Shown here in pieces: positions 1 through 7,503 of a DNA stretch of 64,000 nt; position 1 is the first letter of the stretch, and each line of letters opens with the position of its first letter. The notes below the pieces were generated by a model. That model did not search any database. It was not told where the DNA came from and was given only the letters and a program-made list of their open reading frames with translations. Made by a program: the position numbers and the translations under genes. The DNA comes from Roseovarius sp. MMSF_3350. GTDB lineage: Bacteria; Pseudomonadota; Alphaproteobacteria; Rhodobacterales; Rhodobacteraceae. The stretch lies in assembly GCF_030733425.1 (NCBI RefSeq), contig NZ_JASHIZ010000014.1, positions 55,551 through 119,550 on the forward strand, read 5' to 3'.

Positions 1-605
1 TTGCTCATCGTCTCGATGGTCGTGAAAGTCTTGGAGGCGACGATGAAGAGCGTGGTTTTCGGATCCAGCCCGTCGAGGCAATCGGCAATATCCGCCCCAT
101 CCACATTCGACACGAAGTGACAGCGCGGACCCTCGTGATAAGGGCGCAGCGCCAGCGTGCCCATTTCGGGCCCAAGATGCGAGCCGCCTATGCCGATAGT
201 CACCACGTCGGTGATCGGACCGCCCGCGCCCTTGTGCCGGCCCGACCGAATGTCTTCGGCAAAGGCACGCATGCGGGACAGGACGTCGCGAACGCCGGGC
301 ATCACATCCCGCCCATCGACCTTTATCGCCGTGTCGGGCCCTGCTCGAAGCGCCACGTGTAGAACCGAGCGCCCCTCGGTCTCGTTGATCGGCTCGCCCG
401 CGAACATCGCGTCCCGACGCTCGGCAACGCCGCGTTCCTTTGCCAGTTGCAAAAGCTTCTCGCGGGCCGCGTCGGTCATCGAGGTCTTGGCGTAGTCGAA
501 CAGCATCCCATCGGCCTGGACCTGGAACCGGGCTGCGCGGTCGGACGATCGCATGAGGTCACCAATCGGCGTTCCGGTCTCAGATTTCAGCGCCGCCCAG
601 GTCAT
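1..605 (-). CDS. pgi: Glucose-6-phosphate isomerase, N-terminal part (cut by window edge)
   Basis: Interconverts glucose-6-phosphate and fructose-6-phosphate in the cytosol. About 201 N-terminal residues are present of a family length near 530; the rest lies outside the window. Reading from the ATG at 605, the translation contains [11 protein letters not shown] around residue 145 and [10 protein letters not shown] close to the truncated end, which matches PGI signature 1. An AAGGAGGA Shine-Dalgarno lies just upstream (606-620), fixing the start. It is the last visible gene of zwf-pgl-pgi, so its flux is tied to the glucose-6-phosphate branch point. The gap to pgl is short (42 nt) and holds no evident terminator. 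Confidence 0.93.
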   Translation of the reverse strand, partial: MTWAALKSETGTPIGDLMRSSDRAARFQVQADGMLFDYAKTSMTDAAREKLLQLAKERGVAERRDAMFAGEPINETEGRSVLHVALRAGPDTAIKVDGRDVMPGVRDVLSRMRAFAEDIRSGRHKGAGGPITDVVTIGIGGSHLGPEMGTLALRPYHEGPRCHFVSNVDGADIADCLDGLDPKTTLFIVASKTFTTIETMS

Positions 606-647
606 GCGGTCTCCTCCTTTTTTATCTCGGTCGGACTGTCCGGCACG

Positions 648-1319
648 CTAGGGCGCCCAGTGCACATCGGTTTCGTCGAGGATCGCGGCCACAGGCGCCT
701 GTTCGGGCCGGCAGGTGCGGGCGCGCTCAACAGCCTTGCGCTTGTCCTCTCCGGTGATCACCAGGTGCTTGGCCACCGCCGCATTGAGCACCCTTGCCGA
801 CAGGCTGATCCGCACATCCTCGACCTTGGCAGGGCGCATGGGAACCAGCACCGGTGCGTCGTGCGCAAGCGCCTCACCCAGCCCATCGGTGCCCGGAAAC
901 AGCGAGGCGGTATGCATGTCGCCGCCCATGCCGAGGAGCAATACGGCGATCGGCAGACGTGGCTGGATGACGGCCTCCAAGTCCGCAAGTACCGCCTCGG
1001 GCGCCTCGGCACGGGCGTAAAGCGGCAGGTAGGCGGCTTTCGCGGCCCGGCCCACCAAGAGCCGCTCGCGCAGCATCCGGGTGTTGGACCGGATGTGCAC
1101 CTCGGGCACCCAACGTTCATCGCTGAGGCAGATATCGACACGGGACCAGTCGAGATCGGCATCGCACAGCACGTCGAAGACCGGACCGGGCGTGCTGCCC
1201 CCCGGCACCACGAACAGCGCACGGTCGTCATGCTCCAGCGCGGTATTCAGATCCCCTGCGAGCTGATTGGCGAGATCGATCGCCATCATCTCCTCGTCGG
1301 CGTATTCGATCAGTCTCAT
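648..1319 (-). CDS. pgl: 6-phosphogluconolactonase
   Basis: Hydrolyses 6-phosphogluconolactone to 6-phosphogluconate, the second step of the oxidative pentose phosphate and Entner-Doudoroff routes. The 223-residue length is normal for the DevB/Pgl family. GGST (about residues 40-43) and SDERWVP (about 66-72) are family motifs. The ATG at 1319 overlaps the zwf stop as ATGA, so the two genes are translationally coupled; a longer in-frame upstream extension lies inside zwf and is not the start. Soluble, no signal peptide. Confidence 0.95.
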   Translation of the reverse strand: MRLIEYADEEMMAIDLANQLAGDLNTALEHDDRALFVVPGGSTPGPVFDVLCDADLDWSRVDICLSDERWVPEVHIRSNTRMLRERLLVGRAAKAAYLPLYARAEAPEAVLADLEAVIQPRLPIAVLLLGMGGDMHTASLFPGTDGLGEALAHDAPVLVPMRPAKVEDVRISLSARVLNAAVAKHLVITGEDKRKAVERARTCRPEQAPVAAILDETDVHWAP

Positions 1320-2770
1320 GCGCGTATCTCCCTCCAGCGGCGTCCGTCGCGGTGCATCAGCATCAGCGCATCGTCCGGCCCTGAACTGCCCGTCGCATAG
1401 CTGTGCGGTGCGCGGCCGGACTCGTCCCATTGCGCGATGATCGGGTCGATCCAGGCCCATGCGGCCTCGACCTCGTCACCGCGCATGAAAAGCGTCTGGT
1501 TGCCGCGGATCACGTCCATGATCAGCCGTTCGTAGGCATCGGGAAAATCCGCCTCTTCCGGTCCCAATGCCTCGGCGAATGTCATATCAAGCGGGACGTC
1601 CACCAGCCGCATGCCACCCGGGCCGGGTTCCTTGATGGTCACGCCAAGCTCGATCCCCTCGTTGGGTTGCAGCTTGATGGTCAGGATGTTGCGGTGGCGG
1701 CCCGCGTCGGCGCCGAATATGGAATGCGGCGCATCCTTGAAGACCACGGCGATCTCACTCGCACGTTCGCGCAGTCGCTTGCCGGTGCGCAGATAGAAAG
1801 GCGTTCCGGCCCACCGCCAGTTGCTGATCGTGGCGCGCAGGGCAACAAAGCTTTCGGTCATGCTTTCGCGGTTGCCAACCTCGTTGCGATAGCTGCCATT
1901 CTGTCCGGTGCCCTCGTACTGGCCCCGCACGGCGTCGTCGGGTGCAACCGGGTCCAACGCACGAATCACCTTGAGCTTTTCATCGCGCACGGCGTCGGGA
2001 TCGAACTTGGCTGGTGGTTCCATCGCGATCAGGCACAAAAGCTGCATGATGTGGTTCTGCATCATGTCCCGCATCGCACCCGAGCGGTCGTAATAGTCGC
2101 CGCGACCGCCAACGCCCACTTCCTCGGCCACGGTGATCTGGATGTGATCGACATACTGGCTGTTCCACAGGGGTTCGAACAATGTATTGCCAAAGCGGAT
2201 CGCCATGAGGTTCTGTACCGTTTCCTTGCCCAGGTAATGGTCAATCCGGTAGATCTGGTGCTCGTCGAAATACTCCGCAATGGTGGCATTCAACGCCTTG
2301 GCCGTCTCGAGATCGCGGCCAAAGGGCTTTTCCACCACGATTCGGCAATTCGGACAGTCCATGCCGTACTTGTGCAGCCTGTCGGCGAGGTCCCCGAACA
2401 GGCTGGGCGCCACGGAAAAGTAGAAGGCGCGAATCTCGTCGTCGCGCAGCATCCCCGTCAGTTCGGACCATCCCGCCTCGCCGCGTGCGTCGATCGTCAC
2501 GTACTCGAGCTGTTGCAGGAAGCTTTCTAGATGTTCGGTGTCTTTCGCGGCCTCGGGCTCGAATTCAATCACGGCTTTACGGGCGAAATCACGGTACGCG
2601 GCAGCGTCCATCTCGCTGCGCGCGGCACCGATCACTCGGGCATCGTCGCTCATTTGCCCGGCCCGAAAGCGCCGGAAAAGGCCGGGAAGGATCTTGCGCT
2701 GCGCCAAGTCCCCCGTGCCCCCGAAAATCACAAGGTCGAAAGGATCGACCGGGATGACGCGAGATACCAT
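1316..2770 (-). CDS. zwf: Glucose-6-phosphate 1-dehydrogenase
   Basis: Oxidises glucose-6-phosphate to 6-phosphoglucono-lactone with NAD(P)+. The 484-residue protein is full length for the family. The nucleotide-binding motif GGTGDLA is at residues 17-23, EKPFG near 147-151, and the active-site motif RIDHYLGKE at about 175-183, including the catalytic histidine and substrate lysine. The start at 2770 is chosen over an in-frame ATG 24 nt upstream because AGGAGA is placed correctly before it. First gene of the zwf-pgl-pgi operon; its promoter must lie in the 128-nt gap shared with the divergent radical SAM gene. Confidence 0.97.
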   Translation of the reverse strand: MVSRVIPVDPFDLVIFGGTGDLAQRKILPGLFRRFRAGQMSDDARVIGAARSEMDAAAYRDFARKAVIEFEPEAAKDTEHLESFLQQLEYVTIDARGEAGWSELTGMLRDDEIRAFYFSVAPSLFGDLADRLHKYGMDCPNCRIVVEKPFGRDLETAKALNATIAEYFDEHQIYRIDHYLGKETVQNLMAIRFGNTLFEPLWNSQYVDHIQITVAEEVGVGGRGDYYDRSGAMRDMMQNHIMQLLCLIAMEPPAKFDPDAVRDEKLKVIRALDPVAPDDAVRGQYEGTGQNGSYRNEVGNRESMTESFVALRATISNWRWAGTPFYLRTGKRLRERASEIAVVFKDAPHSIFGADAGRHRNILTIKLQPNEGIELGVTIKEPGPGGMRLVDVPLDMTFAEALGPEEADFPDAYERLIMDVIRGNQTLFMRGDEVEAAWAWIDPIIAQWDESGRAPHSYATGSSGPDDALMLMHRDGRRWREIRA

Positions 2771-2898
2771 GGTTTTCTCCTGAACTCGGTGCAAGTCTAG
2801 GTGGCGATCACGAAGGTGTCACCTGCCCGTACTCGACTTTCAAGAGAAGAAAGGACAGGTTACGCCCGAAAGGCAAATGAAATTCGGACGATAGACAG

Positions 2899-3852
2899 AT
2901 GAAAGATGTGGCGTCCCCTCGCGCAAACGGTGGAAAATTCATCGACCCGAAGGTCACCGCCGATGGTGAGCCGCGGGCGTACGTCCCGCTGAACAAGCCA
3001 CGAACGCTTTGGTTCAATACCGGCACGCTGTGCAACATCACCTGCGCGAATTGTTATATCGAAAGTTCTCCGGAAAACGACCGGCTTGTCTACATCACCA
3101 CGGCCGAGGTCGAGGATTACCTCGATCAGTTGACCGAACGCGGCTGGCCCGTGACAGAGATCGGGTTTACCGGCGGTGAGCCCTTCATGAACCCTCAGAT
3201 GGTGGAAATGGCGGGCGTCTGCCTGTCTCGCGGTTACGACGTTCTGATCCTGACCAATGCGATGCGCCCGATGATGCGCAAGCGCGTTCGGGACGGGCTT
3301 CAGGCGCTGCAAGAAGAATACGGCGACAAGCTGACCCTGCGCATTTCGGTCGATCATTATTCCGAGGCGCTGCATGACGAGGAACGCGGCAAGGGCAGCT
3401 TTGCCCGGACGCTGGAAGGAATGCACTGGCTTCGGCAAACAGGCATCCGGATGGCCATTGCCGGGCGGAGCCTTTGGAACGACGGTGAACACGAGTCGCG
3501 TGCTGGCTATCAGGCGTTTTTCGCCGCACACGGGTTTGACATCGACGCCCACGACCCGGCCATGACGGTTCTGTTCCCGGAAATGGACGAGAGCGTCGAA
3601 GTTCCGGAAATCACCACCGGCTGCTGGAGCATCCTTGGCAAGTCGCCCGACAGCGTGATGTGTGCGTCCTCGCGTATGGTGGTCAAGCGCAAGGGCGCGG
3701 AGCGGCCCGCCGTGCTGGCTTGCACCTTGCTGCCTTATGACGCGGAGTTCGAACTGGGCCAAACGTTGGCGGAGGCCGAGGGAGACGTGGCGCTGAACCA
3801 CCCCCATTGCGCCAAGTTCTGCGTGCTGGGGGGCGCCAGCTGCTCGGGCTGA
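2899..3852 (+). CDS. Radical SAM enzyme of unknown substrate with C-terminal cysteine cluster
   Basis: The 317-residue protein carries the radical SAM CxxxCxxC triad at C45, C49 and C52 and the SAM-contact motif GGEP at 92-95, so it should bind a [4Fe-4S] cluster and cleave S-adenosylmethionine. Six further cysteines lie in the last third (about C242, C255, C275, C304, C308, C315), a spacing that suggests an auxiliary Fe-S cluster as in SPASM/Twitch-type maturases; this is inference. No precursor peptide or partner gene is visible next to it. It is divergent from zwf and 114 nt upstream of an M48 protease on the same strand. The reaction cannot be assigned. Confidence 0.85.
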   Translation: MKDVASPRANGGKFIDPKVTADGEPRAYVPLNKPRTLWFNTGTLCNITCANCYIESSPENDRLVYITTAEVEDYLDQLTERGWPVTEIGFTGGEPFMNPQMVEMAGVCLSRGYDVLILTNAMRPMMRKRVRDGLQALQEEYGDKLTLRISVDHYSEALHDEERGKGSFARTLEGMHWLRQTGIRMAIAGRSLWNDGEHESRAGYQAFFAAHGFDIDAHDPAMTVLFPEMDESVEVPEITTGCWSILGKSPDSVMCASSRMVVKRKGAERPAVLACTLLPYDAEFELGQTLAEAEGDVALNHPHCAKFCVLGGASCSG

Positions 3853-3966
3853 CCGGGGCTTGGGCCTCCTGCCCTTTTGCAAATCTCCAGAGTTGCGGGG
3901 TCATTCTGGATATCAGGCGGCGATGCGTCGCTTGCCCCGCCCGGCTGCAGGGCCCATATCTGCCTC

Positions 3967-4662
3967 ATGATCAAGTTCACCCCGATCCTTCTGGCGATTC
4001 TCTATGCAGTGGTCATGTACCGTTTCTCGGTCTGGCGCACCAAGCGGGAGCTTGACGCACGTTCGACCGAACTGGCAGATCCCAAGCTGACACCGTTGTT
4101 CTCACGGCTGGCAAAGGCCCTCGATCTGCCGCGTATAAAGGTGCACATCTATGAGATCGACCCGGTCAACGGATTGGCCGCGCCGGATGGGCGCATCTTC
4201 ATCACGCGTGGTTTCTATCGCAAGTTTCTTTCCGGAGAGGTTTCGGCCGAGGAGATGGCAAGCGTCATCGCGCATGAACTGGGCCACGTGGCGCTTGGTC
4301 ATTCGCGCCGCCGAATGATCGATTTTTCGGGTCAGAATGCGCTGCGCACGGCTCTGGCGATGGTGCTGTCACGGTTCCTGCCCGGCATCGGAGTCTGGAT
4401 CGCCAATGGTGTCGCCTCGCTTCTTGCGGCCCGGTTGTCGCGGGGCGACGAATACGAGGCTGACGAGTACGCCGCCGCCCTGCTGACCAAGGCCGGGATC
4501 GGGACGAGGCCACAGAAATCCCTGTTTGAAAAACTGGAGGCGCTGACCCAGTCGCGCGGCGGCGCGATGCCGGCTTGGCTGATGAGCCACCCCAAGACGA
4601 CCGAGCGCATTGCCGCCATCGAAAAGCTGGAGACCCGGTGGCACGAGTTGTCAAAACAGTAG
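3967..4662 (+). CDS. M48-family zinc metalloprotease, membrane anchored
   Basis: 231 residues. An N-terminal hydrophobic segment (about residues 3-20) anchors the protein; the zinc motif HELGH lies at 103-107 and the likely third ligand is the glutamate in EYEADE near 162-167. A second hydrophobic stretch at about 128-155 gives the HtpX/Ste24-like layout. Known members of the family degrade membrane or misfolded envelope proteins; the target here is unknown. The start at 3967 is preferred because the in-frame extension back to 3877 is not hydrophobic and has no ribosome site. Same strand as the radical SAM gene but separated by 114 nt. Confidence 0.88.
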   Translation: MIKFTPILLAILYAVVMYRFSVWRTKRELDARSTELADPKLTPLFSRLAKALDLPRIKVHIYEIDPVNGLAAPDGRIFITRGFYRKFLSGEVSAEEMASVIAHELGHVALGHSRRRMIDFSGQNALRTALAMVLSRFLPGIGVWIANGVASLLAARLSRGDEYEADEYAAALLTKAGIGTRPQKSLFEKLEALTQSRGGAMPAWLMSHPKTTERIAAIEKLETRWHELSKQ

Positions 4663-4701
4663 GATCAACCTCCGTTTATTGCCTCCTGACGCGGCATGGA
4701 A

Positions 4702-5247
4702 CTAGGCGAAAGCCAGAGCCTTGCCCAAGCGCGGCAGCCGCGCTTTCTTCATCAGGCGCCGGATGTCCCAGTCCTCGCCGCTGAGGCGGCGTGCGTCGGC
4801 CAGCACTACCCCGGCGACCTCGTGCATCACATCCGGATGCGCCTCGAATACGCCGAACAGGAACGTGTCGGGATCTGCGCGGCTGATCCCTTCCTCGGCC
4901 AGAATATTGCGCGGAAAGTCCTTGGCGTTGACTGTCAGGATCAAGTCGGCCGACCCGGCGATGGCGGCGGCGAGCACGTGGATGTCCGCCGGATCCGGTA
5001 GCCACAGTCGCGATTGAAGCGAGGGTGGCCAGGTTACCTCGGCATCGGGCCAGTCGAGCGCCAGCATCGCTGCTTCGGCCTGGGCCTGCGCGATACCGTC
5101 GGGGCCCAGCTTGACGACCGCGCGCTGCCATTCCTCGATGATACGTGCCGACCAAAGCGGCTTGAAAACCCCATGCTTCGCTGCCCCAAGAAGCATTTGT
5201 CGCATTACGGTCGGATAGATCACGCAGGTGTCGAGAACCGCATTCAT
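4702..5247 (-). CDS. PIN-domain protein (PIN_3 type), putative ribonuclease
   Basis: 181 residues with a PIN fold: D6 in LDTCVIYP, E38/E39 in IIEEWQ, D88, and D101 and D110 in ADLILTVNAKDFP supply the acidic residues expected to hold Mg2+/Mn2+ for RNA cleavage. Length and motifs resemble the PIN_3 group often labelled as toxin components, but no antitoxin gene is adjacent. Instead its ATG overlaps the stop of the upstream rRNA methyltransferase (ATGA at 5247-5244), so the two are translationally coupled. A role in RNA processing together with that methyltransferase is inference; a toxin role is the alternative. Confidence 0.82.
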   Translation of the reverse strand: MNAVLDTCVIYPTVMRQMLLGAAKHGVFKPLWSARIIEEWQRAVVKLGPDGIAQAQAEAAMLALDWPDAEVTWPPSLQSRLWLPDPADIHVLAAAIAGSADLILTVNAKDFPRNILAEEGISRADPDTFLFGVFEAHPDVMHEVAGVVLADARRLSGEDWDIRRLMKKARLPRLGKALAFA

Positions 5248-6440
5248 AGCCGAAAAAACAGCGCCTTGAGATACCCGCTTTCGGCCAGCTGAGGATGCAG
5301 CGGATGGTCCGGCCCGGCGAACCCGGTGTGAACGAGCGCACCCTCGCGCCCGGCACGGCCGATGCCCCGGGTACAGGCGGTCCGGAACTTGTCGAGGGTC
5401 GCGGCGTGGGAACAGGAACACAGCCCCAGAAAGCCCCCTTCCGCCACAAGGGGTGCGGCCAGCCGTGCGACCCGTTCGTAGGCGCGAAGGCCCTTCTCCA
5501 ACGCCGGCTTGTTGGGTGCAAATGCCGGCGGGTCACAGATGACCACGTCGAATCGCGCTCCCTCTTCGGCCAAGGCCGTCATCACGTCGAAGGCGTCGCC
5601 GCGCCGGGTGGCGAAGCGCTGCGTAAGCCCCATGCGCGAGGCCCCTTCCCCGGCCAGTTCCAGCGCCGGTTGCGAACCGTCGACGGCCAACGCATCGGTC
5701 GCCCCCGATGCGAGTGCCGCCAAAGAGAAGCCGCCCACGTGGCTGAAAACATCGAGTACGCGGCTTTTTCGCGCGAGCGTCGCCGCAAACGCGTGATTGG
5801 GTCGCTGGTCGTAGAAAAGCCCGGTTTTCTGCCCGCCGGTCAGATCCGCCATGTAGGTGGCCCCGTTCATCGGCACGGGTAGCGGTTCCGCGGGCAAATC
5901 GCCCACTATCGCCACGGTCGTGTCGTCGAGCCCTTCCAGCGCCCGCGCCCGCCCCGAGCCGTTCTTGATCACGCAGGCCACAGACGTGACATTCACCAGG
6001 GCCGCCACGATCTGGGGCAGCAGAACCTCGGCCCAGGCCGCGTTCGGCTGAATGACTGCAACGTGATCGAAACGGTCGATGATCACCCCCGGCAAACCGT
6101 CAGCCTCGGCATGAACAAGCCGATAATACGGGGCATCAAATAGCCGTTCCCGCATCAATAGAGCCTGGCGCAACCTGCGCTCAAGCCAGGCCAGATCGAC
6201 CTGTGCAGTCGGATCCCGGTCCAGCACTCGTGCCATGATGCGGGACTTCGGATTTACGGCCACAAGGGCCAGCGGCGTGCGTTCGGCATCTTCCAGCACC
6301 GCTACAGTGCCGGGTGTCAGCGCCTTGGTCCGTCGGTCGGTAACGAGTTCATTGTCGAAAACCCATGGAAACCCATGCCGTATGGCACGGGCCTGCGTCT
6401 TGGGTTTCAGGCGGATGCGAGGCAAAGAGGACGGCGTCAT
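5244..6440 (-). CDS. RlmI-like class I SAM-dependent rRNA methyltransferase
   Basis: 398 residues with the layout of COG1092 enzymes: an N-terminal PUA domain (about 1-80), a linker, then a Rossmann methyltransferase. QKTGLFYDQR is at 204-213, motif I VLDVFSHVGGFSL at 228-240, and the catalytic-loop motif DPPAF at 303-307. A CSCS motif near residue 342 would hold a catalytic cysteine of an m5C enzyme. E. coli RlmI methylates C1962 of 23S rRNA; the same site is the likely target but orthology is not proven. It is followed by the coupled PIN gene. Confidence 0.88.
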   Translation of the reverse strand: MTPSSLPRIRLKPKTQARAIRHGFPWVFDNELVTDRRTKALTPGTVAVLEDAERTPLALVAVNPKSRIMARVLDRDPTAQVDLAWLERRLRQALLMRERLFDAPYYRLVHAEADGLPGVIIDRFDHVAVIQPNAAWAEVLLPQIVAALVNVTSVACVIKNGSGRARALEGLDDTTVAIVGDLPAEPLPVPMNGATYMADLTGGQKTGLFYDQRPNHAFAATLARKSRVLDVFSHVGGFSLAALASGATDALAVDGSQPALELAGEGASRMGLTQRFATRRGDAFDVMTALAEEGARFDVVICDPPAFAPNKPALEKGLRAYERVARLAAPLVAEGGFLGLCSCSHAATLDKFRTACTRGIGRAGREGALVHTGFAGPDHPLHPQLAESGYLKALFFRL

Positions 6441-6459
6441 GCCGTCCCCTTAAGCCGTT

Positions 6460-7113
6460 TCAGTTTTTGTTGGAAGCACCGAGTTGATTCAGCGCCCCCA
6501 TCAGGCCCAGGTTTGCCGCCTGATAGCCCTCGGGACTGGTCAACTGGCGCTGGATCACATCGGCGAGGTGATTGGTGATACGGTATTTCTGCGTGATGCC
6601 CTGTTGCTCGGCCTTGATCGCAGCCTGGCCGCCAAGCGCCTTGAAGTCGGCCTTTACGAATTGCGGGGCGCCATATGCGACTCCGGTCTCGGGATTGCGC
6701 AGAAGCATGCGGAATTGCAGTGCATGAACGCCGCCCACGGTATACCGCGCCTTTTCCGTCAACGCGTGGAATCGCGTGACCTGGATATCCAGCACCGCCG
6801 GTACGTGACCGGGTCGCATGGCGTTGACGCCCTGCTGCATCGCCGCCTCGAAGATCGCCTTGACCTGTGCGTGACGGTCGCCCGCAGGGTCTTCGCGCCA
6901 GACGATGTCGCCCCCCGGAAGGTAGCGGTTGGCTTCGGAAACCTTGAGAGACTTCGGAACGTTGACCCGGATTTCCTGGACCGCATATGCCGGAGCAGCC
7001 ACGGAGACCGAAGTGGTTTCAAGCGGAGCATTCCGTGTTGCCGTCTCGGGCGTGGAACAACCCGCGACAGACAGTCCCATGATCAGCGCGGTGATAGCTC
7101 GACGGGTTTTCAT
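6460..7113 (-). CDS. Putative lipoprotein of unknown function
   Basis: 217 residues. A lipoprotein signal peptide ends in the lipobox SVAGC around residue 18, so the protein should be lipid-anchored in the envelope. The start at 7113 is set by an AGGAGG 6-7 nt upstream; the in-frame extension to 7167 lacks this. The mature part has no motif I can name; it contains PAVLDIQVTRFHAL and QFRMLLRN segments typical of a beta-rich secreted domain. It looks like a conserved Rhodobacteraceae lipoprotein. It lies 19 nt upstream of the methyltransferase gene on the same strand, so it may be the first gene of that unit. Confidence 0.75.
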   Translation of the reverse strand: MKTRRAITALIMGLSVAGCSTPETATRNAPLETTSVSVAAPAYAVQEIRVNVPKSLKVSEANRYLPGGDIVWREDPAGDRHAQVKAIFEAAMQQGVNAMRPGHVPAVLDIQVTRFHALTEKARYTVGGVHALQFRMLLRNPETGVAYGAPQFVKADFKALGGQAAIKAEQQGITQKYRITNHLADVIQRQLTSPEGYQAANLGLMGALNQLGASNKN

Positions 7114-7239
7114 GTCATCCTCCTGGCGCAATTTCAGCGCATTGGTTGGAGGTATCTTGACGAGCAATTGAGGCTAGTTTTGGGCACGTTCGGTACTTCA
7201 CCAAGGTTCGTTCGCACGCGACACCGCGGTGACGAGCAG

Positions 7240-7503
7240 TCAGCGCTCCCGCCGGCGCCACCCGCCGCGGCGCTTTGGCGCCGCCGCGGAATTCAGGCCT
7301 TCGCGCAGAACGGCAGTCATCGGATGATCGGGATACTGGGTGCCGTAGCGCTCGATCAGGCCTTCCAGCTGCAGCTTTACGTCGCCGTCGCCATCCACCG
7401 ACAGCGCCCAATCCAGAAAGATGGACCGGCATTCTCCCGACGTGATGCCCTCTATCCTATAGGATTCCCGGATCAGCCCCTTGGGATCCAACGCGTCAGC
7501 CAT
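7240..7503 (-). CDS. Conserved hypothetical protein coupled to glnE
   Basis: 87 residues, soluble, with a basic C-terminus (RRGGWRRRER). The N-terminal half, MADALDPKGLIRESYRI, and the central EGLIERYGTQYP resemble small helical proteins but I do not recognise the family. Its ATG overlaps the last codons of glnE by 8 nt, which argues for translation from the glnE transcript. A part in nitrogen control would be guesswork. Confidence 0.7.
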   Translation of the reverse strand: MADALDPKGLIRESYRIEGITSGECRSIFLDWALSVDGDGDVKLQLEGLIERYGTQYPDHPMTAVLREGLNSAAAPKRRGGWRRRER

